Assembly (NCBI GenBank): GCA_036365145.1
Contig: JAEOAD010000052.1
Coordinates: 14,383,501-14,447,500, forward strand
DNA from: Orientallactaga sibirica
Taxonomy: Eukaryota > Chordata > Mammalia > Rodentia > Dipodidae
DNA: 64,000 nt
Reading direction: 5' to 3'
Position numbers and translations under genes: made by a program. Every line of letters starts with the position of its first letter. Position 1 is the first letter of the stretch. The notes beneath the pieces were generated by a model, which searched no databases, was not told the origin of the DNA, and saw only the letters and a list, made by a program, of their open reading frames with translations. Shown one piece after another: positions 47,560 through 58,455 of this stretch.

Positions 47560-47735
47560 CCCAAAATAATCAGCAATAACAATGGGAGCATCTATAAGCT
47601 CTTTACAGAGTATATTTATATGGATGTTATTTTAATTGGGCCACATATATTAACTCAGTTCATATTTGCAACAATCCCATGAGGCAGTTACATTTACTGT
47701 CCCCAGTCAACAATAGAGAAAACTGATCAAGACAG
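47560..47735 (-). mobile_element. MIR-like fragment
   Basis: TATTAACTCAGTTCATATTTGC, AACAATCCCATGAGGCAGTT and ACTGTCCCCAGTCAACAATA follow the reverse-complement MIR order. A B1 inserted just to its right. Confidence 0.55.
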
Positions 47736-47758
47736 GTAAACTTAAGTTTTCAGAACTA

Positions 47759-47879
47759 GCCGGGCGTGGTGGCGCACGTCTTTAATCCCAGCACTTGGGA
47801 GGCCACCCTGAGACTAAATAGTGAATTCCAGGTCAGCCTGAGCTACAGCAAGACCCTACCTTGAAAACCAAAAACAAAA
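47759..47879 (+). mobile_element. B1-type SINE with internal deletion and perfect TSD
   Basis: GCCGGGCGTGGTGGCGCACG, then TTGGGAGG joined directly to CCACCCTGAGACTAAATAG, removing about 30 bases. The tail is CTTGAAAACCAAAAACAAAA. The 15-bp direct repeat AAGTTTTCAGAACTA lies at 47744-47758 and 47880-47894. Confidence 0.93.
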
Positions 47880-47894
47880 AAGTTTTCAGAACTA

Positions 47895-48827
47895 AAAAGC
47901 AATCCATCTGAGATGTCATTGCTGGCTCCAGAGTCTCGGTATGGGGCATGATGTTAGCATCCCATCCAAACCACTCTCCATCCACACCTGTGTACGTCAC
48001 CCTACGTCGGCATCATCCACGCAGGGCTCATCTGTTTCTCAACAGACTTGATGAGAAATGGGGCGCACACCATTGGCCCGTCTTCTAAATAAAGCAGTGG
48101 AGGCTCAGGTAAAGTAAGTGACAAACTAAAGGTCACACCAAGGGAATACAAAAGACACTCAGAGGAGTGCCAGGAGCAAGGGCCTTCAGAGCTTTGCCCC
48201 AGCAATCCTTCCAGCAGTGTCAAGCCTGGTTCACTTGCTGGACCCAGCATCCTTCTTCACTCTTGTGGTGAGGGCATTGATTTACTTTAGGAAACTTCCA
48301 GATCCTATTACCATGTGTCATAATGACCCTGCCCTTGGGCTCAAGGTGAACACATGGACAGAAGACTGGCCAGTCTCAGAAAGACATCTCATGCTCTGCT
48401 GGCATACGAGAGTCAGACCTGAGACTGGCATCCTTGCAAAGCAAAACAGGCGCTGCTCTTTGCTACTTCTTGGGGAAAGGTCGACTCGAAATAAAGTCGG
48501 CACGGAGGGGAGCAGCACTGGGGAAGGCTGAGCGAGCGTCTTCTGGAAGGGTTTGATCTCCCGACTCCCCACCGGGCCTCCAGCGGGTGTCTCCGTGGAC
48601 ATGCCAGTTCTGTGATACACACCTCCCTTTGCTCTTCATGTCACTTGTAAGTATCTGTCACCTGTGACTAAAAGGGCCCAGAGAACATCTAGAGAAAACC
48701 CACTGGGAACATCTGCTGTTTGCTAGACATTTCTAGAAACACAAAGACAGGTAATAAAGGATTGCTCTTCAAAGAACTTGGCATGTGGCGAGGGATGAGA
48801 AAGATTTTTCAGATAATTTAAAAAACA
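47895..48827. other. Intergenic sequence, nothing recognised
   Basis: A weak MIR-like trace (AGGCTCAGGTAAAGTAAGTG) lies near 48100. No gene was seen. Confidence 0.5.
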
Positions 48828-49048
48828 GGGCTGGAGATATGGCTTAGTGGTTAAAGCTTTTGCCTGCAAAGCCAAAGGACCCCAGTTTGACTCTCCAGGA
48901 CCCACGTTAGCCAGATGCACAAGGGGGGGGGGACACACACATCTGGAGTTCGTTTGCAGTGGCTGGAGGCCCTGGTGCACCCATTTTCTCCCCCCCTCCG
49001 CCTCTTTCTCACTTTCTCAAGTAAATAAAAAAATTTTTTTTTTAAAGC
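48828..49048 (+). mobile_element. tRNA-derived SINE (B2-superfamily type)
   Basis: GGGCTGGAGATATGGCTTAG, GCAAAGCCAAAGGACCCC, CAGTTTGACTCTCCAGGACC, a run of G, GTGGCTGGAGGCCCTGGTGC and AAGTAAATAAAAAAA in order. Confidence 0.93.
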
Positions 49049-49796
49049 ATGCTCTTCTCATGTATAAGAATTAAAAAAAAAAATCATGCCAGCAGAGTGA
49101 GCACCCAGGGCAGTCACCACGCTCCTGGTTGACACAGAGGGTGAGGCACTAGAGCCAGGGCTCATCAGAAAGGTCAAGGGTGAACTTGGCCTCAGGAATC
49201 TGATAGGGCAATGGCAGGTGAAGGTGGAGAGGTTGCAGGGCCGGATAATAGCTTCAGGAAGGGTCCAGGTCCAAGAAAGCTTGGCTCTGCTCCAGGGTGA
49301 GAGCAAATTGATGGATTGACTGAGACAAGAAGAATGGCCTCCAATATAAAGCCCAGGAGTGGGGTGGGGAGAAAAATGGCCCTGAGGTATTTCCAAATCC
49401 CCAAACATGTTCTCATAGACAAGAGCTGGGCTGTTTGGAATGACCCTGGAGGACAAGGCTGGAGTAGATGCTAGTGTTGAGGAAGGTCGCTTTGATTGCA
49501 GTGCAAGGCCTGAATATACCTTGGGACAAGCGTTCAAAACGAGACTGGGGTGGTGTGGCAAATGTCATAAAGGCCATTCAGAAACCAAGTGTAAGTTTAA
49601 AACAGCTGACCTGCAAATACGATGAGTGGCCCCTGGCCTTGGGAATCTGCTGTGGAAAACACAGTGTTTGGGTTGAGACACAAAGAGAAAGCTATCAGCA
49701 TTAGGAAGGAGGGTTAGAGAACAGGCAGGGGCAGCTGGGGGTGCCGGGGTTCACTTGTATCATGAACTTTTTTTTTTAAATACGTGGTTTAGGAAT
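49049..49796. other. Intergenic sequence, nothing recognised
   Basis: A 167-codon minus-strand frame spans 49058-49561. It starts in the tail of the preceding SINE and shows no domain, so it is not supported as a gene. Confidence 0.5.
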
Positions 49797-49957
49797 TTTT
49801 TTTAATTTAGTTTAATTAATTTATTTATTTGAGAGGAGAGAGAGAGAATGGGCACACCAGAGCCTCTAGCCACAGCAAATGAACTCCAGACACAGTGCCA
49901 TCTTATGCATCTGGCTTTACGTGGTACTGGGGAATCAAACCTGGGTCCTCCCCAGCC
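49797..49957 (-). mobile_element. tRNA-derived SINE, 5' part deleted
   Basis: The 3' part is complete: TTTATTTATTTGAGAGGAGAG, AATGGGCACACCAGAGCCTC and GCATCTGGCTTTACGTGG. The tRNA-like head jumps from the B box (GAATCAAACCTGGGTCC) to a short CCCCAGCCC, removing about 45 bases between A and B boxes. Confidence 0.88.
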
Positions 49958-50739
49958 CTCAGGAAATGTTTTAATAGACTGGATATCAGATGATGTCCAC
50001 AATTGTTCTTCGTTTTGTTAGATGGGATAATAATATTAATTGCATTCTGTGTGATAATATTCACATTATTTAGAGAGGCACACAAAGACATAAGACGGAA
50101 TGACATCACGTTTAGGTCTGATTATTTTTCTCTGCTAAGGATTGAATGTAGCTGGAGTCTTGCACATGCTAAGCACTGGCTTCTGCTTTTGGGTATGATT
50201 TAAAGTATTTTAGCAAAACAGAAGGAAAAACATACATATATATTCATATAATATATATGATTGTGCACATCCATGTATATCATGTGTGATATGTATATTG
50301 TGTTTGTATAGTCCACACATATCTGTACTAGTTAACAAATAGAATGTGGAGCAAAAGACAGCAGATACAAAATACCACATATCCTTCCATTTCATGAATT
50401 TTGTTTTGAAGGCAAAATGAAGTGAATCTATGATCTGTGGTATCACAAGTCAGAATGCGGTTGGCCTTATAGGAACAGGGTTGGGCCAAGATAGAGGGGC
50501 TTGAGGGCTCTGCCCTGGCTCTATTCCATCCCTTCTTGACTGGGTAAGGTGTGTGCAAGCGTGTTTGCTGTGTGAAAACTCATCCCTATGAACAGTACTT
50601 GTGCACTTTATATATGTTTTATATTTCAATAAATGTTGCCCAAAGAAACCACCTTTGCACATACAGATAAGAGGGGGAGGGGGGCGAAGGCTGAAGGACT
50701 TCTCCATGGGCAGTTTCTGAAGAAGTAATCATTGGGGCT
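49958..50739. other. AT-rich intergenic sequence
   Basis: Contains TA/TG-rich runs around 50228-50320. No gene or repeat family was recognised. Confidence 0.5.
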
Positions 50740-51415
50740 GTCTTAAGCCAGAGTGTCCCAAGTAATTTTGAGTATTGCTTTTTCTGTGTGTAGATGCATG
50801 GCATGCACATGCCACGGGGTGTATGTGGAGGTCAGAGGATACCCTCTGATGATGGTCCTCGCCTTCCTCCTTGTTTGAGAAAGGGTCTTTGATGGTTTGA
50901 TTCACCATAAACTTAGGTGTTCTGAATGCTAGGTTCCCAACTGATGGAGATTTTGGAATTAACACCTCCTGTAGGTGGTGTATTGTTGGGGGCGGGCTTA
51001 TGGGTGTTATAGCCAGTTTCCCCATGCCAGTGTGTGACACACTCTCCTGTTCCTGTTGTCCACCTGATGTTGGCTAGGGTATGATGTCCACCCTCTGCTC
51101 ATGCCATCAGTTTCCCCTGCCATCATGGAGCTTTCCCTTGAATCTGTAAGCCAAAATAAACCCTTTCCCCCAAAAAGCTGCTCTTGGTTGGGTGATTTCT
51201 GCCGGCAATGCGAACCTGCCTGCAACAGGGTCTCTCTTGTTGCTCACTGTGACTGACACCCCCTTCCTGCCAGCTCAGGATTCTCCTGGCTCTGCCAGGA
51301 GGGCACACACACCTAAGCACTGCATCTGGCTTTAGGTGAGTCCTGGGGATCTGAACAGATCTGTCAATATGCTTGTACAGCAAACACTTGAACCACTGAC
51401 CCACCACCCCAATCT
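50740..51415 (-). mobile_element. B3-like SINE interrupted by a MaLR LTR
   Basis: The left part (50740-50887) has GCATGGCATGCACATGCC and GTGTATGTGGAGGTCAGAGG. The right part (51228-51415) has CAGGATTCTCCTGGCTCTGCC, TGAGTCCTGGGGATCTGAAC and CAGCAAACACTTGAACCACTG. Joined across the insertion they follow the reverse complement of rodent B3-like SINEs. Confidence 0.6.
50888..51227 (+). mobile_element. Solo LTR, ERVL-MaLR type
   Basis: The element starts near TGATGGTTTGATTCACCATA, contains CCATCATGGAGCTTTCCC, and carries an AATAAA polyadenylation motif in AAGCCAAAATAAACCC. It ends GCAATGCGAACC...CAACA, the architecture of MaLR LTRs. A 5-bp duplication GGGTC flanks it (50883-50887 and 51228-51232), as expected for ERVL-class integration. 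No internal retroviral sequence is present. Confidence 0.7.
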
Positions 51416-51977
51416 GACTGTGACCTTTCTTGACCCGAGGGACAGACAACGAGCACTGCCTCTAGTTCCAAGCTGATCACCCTGGTGACAGGAAAGCAGG
51501 TGGAAGGAACCCCAAGAATCCAGAGCAGAGACCGAGGACTATTGGCTGCCGCCACCATTCAGGAAGTAGAGAGGGACTATAGTGGGGCCCGATGACTCTG
51601 GCAGGCACACTTCAGAGGGAGAGCTCAAGTTCATGCCCAATTCCAATGTCTTAGGTAGGCTCAGATAGACTCAGACTCAGCCAGGCAGCCTAGGAATGCC
51701 ACCCACAGAATGGGGCCAGGTACAGCCAGAGTCCTTGCTAAATCCCTCGGAGTGCCATCACATCCTGTCTCAGCTCGGTGGGTCACTGGACACATGTTCT
51801 GCCCATGGAGCACCTCCAGGCCTGTAAGACGTGCCGGGCCTGGGGAACAGGGCTCTGCCACCTCACTGATAGCCTATCATGAGACTTCCTGTAGTGCCCA
51901 TGTGAGCATGTGAGAGGGGAGGGGGGGTTCCTGGACGGGAAGGAGAGAAGAAAGGAAGGGAGGAATGGAACGCCACT
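51416..51977. other. Intergenic sequence, nothing recognised
   Basis: No repeat or gene was recognised. A short purine stretch lies near 51912-51965. Confidence 0.5.
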
Positions 51978-52155
51978 GGCTTTTTTTTGTTGTTGTTTTA
52001 TTCATTTTTCGATTTTTCGAGGTAGGGTCTCACTCTAGCCCAGGCTGACCTGTAATTTACTATGTAGTCTCAGGGTGGCCTCCAATTCATGGCAATCCTC
52101 CTACCTTTGCCTCCGAATGCTGGGATTAAAGGCATGTGCCACCACGCCCGGCAGC
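51978..52155 (-). mobile_element. B1-type SINE
   Basis: Poly(T) with TTG interruptions, TTCGAGGTAGGGTCTCACTC, GTAATTTACTATGTAGTCTC, GGCAATCCTCCTACCTTTGC and GCCACCACGCCCGGC in order. Confidence 0.93.
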
Positions 52156-52230
52156 TTTTTTTTAATACATAGTGCACACATCTACAAATATGTGTATGCA
52201 CTACAGATAACATGCCACACCACTTATACC

Positions 52231-52277
52231 ACACACACACACACACACACACACATGCATGCACACACACACACACA
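52231..52277. repeat. (CA)n microsatellite
   Basis: Two CA arrays separated by TGCATG. Confidence 0.96.
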
Positions 52278-52734
52278 AAATTGATCCCCAGGGCCACTGT
52301 GAGGACTATGCTTGCATGTGTTTCGTGAGATTACGCACCCTCTCTCCACTTATCTATACACAACTACTTCATCCCCCATGCGCTCCTGCAGCTACGGGAA
52401 AGCACTGAGGGACAGCTTGGGAAGGCCTGGCCTGTGCTGACGCTCGCTCGCTCACAGTGTGGCATTCCTTCTCTGCCTATCTCACGGGGCTGTGGTGAGC
52501 TCAACTGGGAAAACATTTCTGAAAATGCCATGCAGCCTGGAGAATTCCGTACACAGAACAGCTAGAAAGAATGGGAAAGAAGGCAGACCATCGGAGCAGG
52601 AAAGGAATCTGGTCCACTCCCAAGGAAGGCACTGGGTTCTTGGGGCTCTGAGTCGTCCATCACCCGGGACACCAGGAGTATGTAGTGTCCTCTGACGTCA
52701 GAGGGCTCATTTGGTGCAGTCCCCTCACACACCA

Positions 52735-52850
52735 TAGACACATGTGGAAACTGAGGCCCAATGAGGGAAACAGGCTTGTTTCAGATCACCCAAGCAGCTA
52801 AGGCAGACCTGAGAGCAGACTCGAGTTTCCCAATGCCAAGTGCACTGTTT
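52735..52850 (-). mobile_element. MIR fragment
   Basis: CACATGTGGAAACTGAGGCCC, AATGAGGGAAACAGGC and CAGATCACCCAAGCAGCTAA match the reverse-complement MIR core. Confidence 0.7.
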
Positions 52851-52915
52851 CTAAATTCAGGGTCTTTGCACACTTCCCTCCCTCTGGCTGGGACACCAGG
52901 AAGCAGGAGGCAGAA
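52851..52915 (+). mobile_element. L2-like LINE fragment
   Basis: CAGGGTCTTTGCACACTTCC then CTCTGGCTGGGACACC follows the L2 3' end motif (GCCTTTGCACTTGCTGTTCC...CTCTGCCTGGAA). Confidence 0.5.
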
Positions 52916-53432
52916 AGGGTGGCCCCTCCCTCTGTAAGTGCGCGTGGGGCCACACCCCAGTCAATGTGCCGAGGGGCTCCTGAGCAACACCTATGGCCAG
53001 TGAATATAACCCACAGCCAAGAGCAAACAGAGCCTTATTGTTAGGGACAGCGATTACTGCACTGGGTTGGGCATTTATTTATTATCACATCTATTTCTTT
53101 TCATTAACAGAAGGCAAACATTCCCCACCCCAGAAACTGGAAGGCTGTCACCTTACAGGAAGATAGGTGATGTGTCTCCAGGTGGGCTGGGAGCAGATCT
53201 ATCTGACTTACATGATCCTTCCACGGCCTCCAACTGAGGTGAGGCTAAAAGAGGTTCAGGTCAGACTTAGGGAGAACTTAGCACACCATCAGAATCCAGT
53301 GGTCATGTGACTAACACTGGTGCGGAATCAGAAGCCAGAGAAATCTGGTTCTATTTCTGTCTTTGTCTGTGACTTCTGGCAAGATACTATACCACACTAA
53401 GCCTTGTTGTGTCCCATAAAACTTTGGATGTT

Positions 53433-53591
53433 GGGCTGGAGAGATGGCTTAGCGGTTAAAGTGTTTGCCTGCAAAGCCAAAGGATCCCGGTTTGACTCTC
53501 CAGGACCCACGTAAGCCAGATGCACAAGGGGGCGCATGTTTCTGGAGTTCATTTGCGGTGGCTGGGGGCCCTGGTGTGCCTATTCCCTATC

Positions 53592-53623
<32 letters not shown>

Positions 53624-53644
53624 CTGCCTCTTTTTCTTTCTCTC

Positions 53645-53675
<31 letters not shown>

Positions 53676-53686
53676 ATTTTTTTAAA
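53433..53686 (+). mobile_element. tRNA-derived SINE, first of a tandem pair
   Basis: GGGCTGGAGAGATGGCTTAG, GCAAAGCCAAAGGATCCCGG, CACAAGGGGGCGCATGTTTC, GTGGCTGGGGGCCCTGGTGT, an (ATCT)n tract of about 10 units and (AAAT)n. It lies immediately 5' of a second copy. Confidence 0.95.
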
Positions 53687-53698
53687 AAAGATTGTCTT

Positions 53699-53947
53699 GG
53701 GCTGGAGAGATGGCTTAGCGGTTAAGGTGCTTGCCTGCTAACCCTAAGAACGCTGGTTCCAATCTCCAGCGGTTCCAATCTCCAGGTCCCACGTTTAGCC
53801 AGATGCAAAGAGACGCAAGGATGCAATGCCGCACTTGCCCACAAGGGGGGCGCACACATCGGGATTTCGTTTGCAGCAGCTGAGAAACTGCTGGAGTGCC
53901 CATTTCTATCTGCCTCCCTCTCCCTCTCTGTTTGTCTCTCTCCAAAA

Positions 53948-53999
<52 letters not shown>

Positions 54000-54020
54000 A
54001 AATAAATTTTAAAAAATTTT
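53699..54020 (+). mobile_element. tRNA-derived SINE, second of a tandem pair, duplicated B box
   Basis: It begins GGGCTGGAGAGATGGCTTAG. The stretch GGTTCCAATCTCCAGC, which holds the B-box region, is tandemly repeated (53755-53770 and 53771-53786). It ends in about 15 AAAT units. Direct repeats AAAGATTGTCTT at 53687-53698 and 54021-54032 show independent insertion just 3' of the first SINE's tail. Confidence 0.95.
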
Positions 54021-54032
54021 AAAGATTGTCTT

Positions 54033-54834
54033 TTAAAAAAACTGGATGTGGAAATTATTAAATAATGTGTGTGTGAGAGCGACTAGCATGGCACCCGATT
54101 TTGACACTCAATAAATGATGCAAAGTTATGGCTGAGTGCGGTGGACTTGTTTCTTTGAGATGAGACTGCCCAGTTCAGGTACTCAGAGCAGATCTGAAGC
54201 TAGGTGGTCCCTTTACAGCAAAGCGGCACAGCCCAGGTGTCACTAGGTGGCATCCACTTGGGGACAGGAGTACAGATAAACTTGGTGGCTTTTTTGAGTC
54301 ACTTTGTTCAGCTTTCATGGCAACATTTCCATCTTTGGTGTCAGCTGGAGCCCCCAGCCCCTCCCAGCCTGTATATGAGTCACCCCAGGACTTCCCACCA
54401 CCTCTTAGGACTCGCCCCCACCCCAGCACCATCTTTGCCGGGGGAGCTCCAGTCTTCTTTCTGCTTCCATTTCATAAAATCCACCTTCTCAAAGCTTTAT
54501 TCCTTTCTTTTATCCCCAAGGAAAGACAGGACGGTAGAGGTGAGTCCTTCCAAATAAAACTTCTTGCAAACTCAGGTTCAGAGGCACAGTTGCCTGAGGA
54601 GGGACGGCTGGCCAGACAGTGCTGAGTGTGGGGCTGGGTAGGGGTCTGGATTTCCTCCCATGGGGAGGCAGTTTTACAAGGCCACTAAGAGAAAACACTT
54701 GATAAAAAGAGCTCTTTGAATAAGTCTGGAAAACACTGTGTTAAGAGGGTCGCTTTGCCCAGGACTTTGTGAATATGTCAGTGTGATTTATGAGTCTCTT
54801 CAATGCATTACTCAAAAGCATTCCAAGAACCAGT
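54033..54834. other. Intergenic sequence, nothing recognised
   Basis: A TGAGTCA motif lies near 54367. No gene or repeat was recognised. Confidence 0.5.
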
Positions 54835-54930
54835 GATTTACCTGCCCCCTGGTGTTATGATGAGGAAACTGAGGCACAAGATTCTAGGAACTAGAGCCAC
54901 CATGGAGTCCAGGGTCTGTATGCCTTCCCT
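54835..54930 (-). mobile_element. MIR fragment
   Basis: TTATGATGAGGAAACTGAGG then CACAAGATTCTAGGAACTAG matches the reverse-complement MIR core. Confidence 0.6.
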
Positions 54931-54985
54931 AACATAAATATTAAGCCTACAAAAAGAAAAGAAATGGACAAAAAACCCTAACCCT

Positions 54986-55085
54986 TGTGGGCATGGTGAT
55001 GCCCACATGCAAACCCAGCCCTCAGGAGGCCAAGGCAGGAGGGAGGAGAGTTTGAGGCCACCCTGGGCTGCATCCTGAGACCTCC
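54986..55085 (+). mobile_element. Old B1-type SINE
   Basis: TGTGGGCATGGTGATGCCCA, CAGGAGGCCAAGGCAGGAGG and GAGGCCACCCTGGGCTGCAT are diverged B1 landmarks. Confidence 0.65.
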
Positions 55086-55239
55086 AAACAGACTAAGCCA
55101 GTCCCCCCTTTCCCCGATTTTGTTTTTCATTGTAATTGGAGGTGGAGGCAGTGGGGATAGAAGACCAGCTGACTGTGTTCTGAGGAGCACAACAAGACTT
55201 ACGGGTATGGATTCAACTCCACACAAGGAAGAGCTTTCA

Positions 55240-55427
55240 AATGCTGCCATTTATTTGCATGGAGAGAGGAGGTGTAGAGAAGGTATGAGAAAGGACACGC
55301 CAGGGTCTCCTGCCACTGCACATGAACCCCAGACGCATGCACCATTACACGGGTACTGGGGAATCAAACCTGGGCTGTCAGGCTTTACAAGCCAGCACCT
55401 CTAACAGCTGAGCTCTTGATCCAGCTG
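55240..55427 (-). mobile_element. tRNA-derived SINE, diverged
   Basis: GACACGCCAGGGTCTCCTGC, CCCCAGACGCATGCACC and GGGTACTGGGGAATCAAACC then TAACAGCTGAGCTCTTGATC correspond to the reverse complement of the local tRNA-derived SINE, with several deletions. Confidence 0.8.
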
Positions 55428-57970
55428 GCAAGGAAGAGCTTCAGTTTGACCCATTTGGGTATTGACAGAGCCAGCTGGTGATACAGTGGGCCTCTCAGCC
55501 CCACAGGAGCTGATGACTGGTGACAAGGCAGGTCAAATGGTAGTGTTCATGAGACCCTTTTACACTCAAACCTGTAGCTCCTGTGAGGACAGGTTCAGAA
55601 GGGACTCTCAGCAGCTGTGATGAAGTCACGGCTCTTGATAGGAGGTCGTCATCCGGTGTGCCCCCAATGCAAGGGTTAGCATCCGTGAGGTGGAGGCAGG
55701 CGGTGGTTCCCTATGCAGAGGAGAGGCGATGCGCAAACGAGGACTCACAGCAGGTGCAGCCCCCCCCCGGGAGCTACACGACAAGGCACAAAGCCTCTGC
55801 GGACACAGCTCTTTGACAGTCTACTTCTCATGTTTGGACTAGAGGTTCTGTTGAGGCGAGGTGCATGCAGTGGGGAAGAGAGGCTGCACCCAACCATGTC
55901 TGCAGACTTCCTCACCTCTGCGCCCCTCAAGGATTCCTGTGAGACTGGAGACCTAGAGGACTCCCCCTCTGTCCCGGGAAGGGGAAGCCATGGGTGCCAG
56001 GCCCAAGTCAGGAAAAGCAAGCTGGTCTCTTTTGAAGTTAGTCCCTTAAAATCAAAGAAAGCTCTTATAACCTGCTCCTGGGCCCGTGGGGTATCAGACC
56101 ATCTCCACTAGGTGACCAGGTGACCTGCCAGGCAGATGGCCCTCAACACTGGGTGAGGAGTCAGGCCAGAAAAGCAGCTTCTGGGTTTAGCCAACACTAA
56201 GAAGTTGGTCAGCTCCATGCTTCAGCCGGGCTGCCCTCTCTCCTGGGGCCTCTGCCTCAGTGACGGCTGTCTAGTGACCACTCTCCCCCCTCCCACACGA
56301 ACACTCATGCACAGGGGAGGACAGCCAGCCCCTCCCCCACGCAAGCCTGTTCCTCTCTCGTCTACACGCGTGCACTTTTACACGCACCCAGGAGCTCTGT
56401 CGCAACAGCCTCTCTGCCAAGAGACAAGCAATGACACGCCCGCTTGCCCGTCTCTTCTTGCCTTCCGTCCCTGGCAAATTAAGACCAAACCCAAGTTGCA
56501 GGGCAAAGAGGATCAATTACCAGGCAAAGGAGGAGGCTGTGGTTTGAACGTCTGAGCCACAGCCTGGAGACGATGGCTGAAGCCATTGCCTTTCTCAAAG
56601 CTATAGATGACCTGAATGCCTAGATGTTGGAAAAGCAGGTCTTGTTATGTTGTCCCCAAAGCCAGAAGCCCCGTTGGTGGCACAAGGAAGAGACCAGTGC
56701 TCCTTTCCTCCTGGGGACCAACATGAGCTTCACCACCTGAGTGAACAGAGAGCTGAGGGCCCTGGGCAGGAGTCCCAACCTGGGCACACCCGTGTGTGCC
56801 GTCTGACTGGCTCACCCAGGGCCCGGTGGCTCGCCACATGCTCCTGCTCCCCCCCTGCAGGGTGAGGCGGGCTTCCTTCCGCAGCCCAGTGTCCATCACA
56901 GATGGACCTGCCCGTGTACCGCCCCCAGCTCAGACCTGGGCGCCGACTTTCAGAAGCATCCCCTTTTCGCTGGTGCTGTCCCTCTTCCTGCTTGGAAGTG
57001 CTCCCTAACCCCAGTGGCCATCCTCAAAATGGAGAGGAGCTAGGAACCCGGCACTCTCCCCCTTTCTAGGTCAGCAGTGTTTTGTAACTGAGCCCTTGGG
57101 CTTGGAAGACGCTTGCTTGCAGGGTTGTTTTGCTCAGCTGGGCAGGGCTGGGCTAAAGCCCCCCCTGTCCTCAGCTGCCTTCTCCCCCTCCCTTCACCAC
57201 CCTAATTTCAGGCTCAACTGTGTGCGTTTAGGGCTTAATTAAACTCCTGTCTTGCTTTCAGAAGAGACGCTTTCCGCCCCAGGGAGCTGCTACTGAGCTT
57301 CGTGGGGAGGGCAGGTCTGAGCAGGCTCTCCAGAAAGGATCTGCTGGGAGGGAGAAAGAGCATGCCTCCTGGAAGCTGCTGAGCTGGGGCTGGGGCTGGG
57401 GCTGGGGCTGGGGCTGGGGCAGGCAGGAGCTGTGGAAGGGGAGCCACCCTGGCCTCCTCGCTGAGGGCTCGCAGGCACGAGGGGCCTCCCTACCTCTGCT
57501 GCCAACACCAGGGCTCACCATACCCAGTTATCACTGGTCACACTGCCCAGGTCACCCTGTTCTCTGGTGCCCTGCCCTGCCCTGCCCTGCCAGCAAGCAG
57601 CCTGCAGCACCTCCCACCCACTGTTAGCCACACCCTGACCTCACCATCCTAAGAGTCCTCCCACTGGGACAGGTCCCTTCCCTAAGGGACTCTGTATACC
57701 TTCCTCGGGCCCCCAAGAGTATGTAAAGAGCCAGATAAGTGGACTGTGTCATCCAGACTCAACCTAGGCATGTAGGGACTACATGTCCAACCCCAAGGAT
57801 GGACTCTGTGGTGCAGAACTTTCTGGAAAATGTCTCAACGAGAGATTGGGATGAAGGCCTGGGTTTGCTGTTACTATCTATGTTCCTCTGATGAAAATGT
57901 TTTATCATTCTGAGAAAGTATTTTTGTTAACTTTGGTAAAAGATGACACAAATATTAAAATTTTGGTCAA
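55428..57970. other. Intergenic sequence, SINE-free
   Basis: About 2.5 kb with no recognised repeat apart from low-complexity GC tracts at 57382-57420 and 57570-57592. Several open frames lack domains or splice context. It could hold regulatory DNA, but nothing in it is diagnostic. Confidence 0.5.
57382..57420. repeat. (GGGGCT)n hexanucleotide repeat
   Basis: Six to seven tandem GGGGCT units on the plus strand, giving a Gly/Trp or Pro/Ala/Gln pattern in translation. Regular G4 runs make a plus-strand G-quadruplex likely. A (CCCTG)n tract of about five units lies at 57570-57592. Confidence 0.92.
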
Positions 57971-58182
57971 AGGAATGGAGAGATGGCTCAGTAGTTAAAG
58001 GCACTTGCTTGCCAAGCCTGATGGCCCAGGTTCAATTCCCCAGTACCCACATAAAGCCACATGTACAAAGTAACACGTGCACCTCAAGTTTGTTTGTAGT
58101 GGCAGGATGTCCTAGTGCATCCAAACTCACTCACTTACTCTCTCTCACACACTCTCTCTCTGCCTCTTTCTCCATGTGTGTG

Positions 58183-58214
<32 letters not shown>

Positions 58215-58240
58215 AGATAAATGAATAAAAATATTTAAAA
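57971..58240 (+). mobile_element. tRNA-derived SINE (B2-superfamily type)
   Basis: GGAATGGAGAGATGGCTCAG, CAAGCCTGATGGCCCAGG, TTCAATTCCCCAGTACCC, long (CT)n, and AGATAAATGAATAAAAATAT in order. It belongs to the same diverged subtype as 6542-6748 (CCTGATGGCC). Confidence 0.9.
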
Positions 58241-58290
58241 TTTTTCTCATGACCGAGCAAGCTGTAAGCAAAATTGCTAATAGAACTTTT

Positions 58291-58442
58291 GTTTTGTTTT
58301 GTTCTTCAAGGTAGGGTCTCACTCTAGCTCAAACTGACCTGGAATTCACTATGTAGTCTCAGGGTGGCCTTGAACTCATGGCGATCCTCCTACCTCTGCC
58401 TCCCAAGTGCTGGGATTAAAGGTGTGTACCACCACACCTGGC
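58291..58442 (-). mobile_element. B1-type SINE, first of a pair
   Basis: GTTCTTCAAGGTAGGGTCTC through GTGTGTACCACCACACCTGGC. The flanking direct repeat TAATAGAACTTTT (58278-58290) recurs as TAATGGAACTTTT at 58443-58455. Confidence 0.94.
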
Positions 58443-58455
58443 TAATGGAACTTTT

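Noticed and set aside
50888..51227. hAT DNA transposon (URR1-like) instead of an LTR
   Set aside because: No terminal inverted repeats are visible, and the end structure, AATAAA signal and 5-bp duplication fit a MaLR LTR better.
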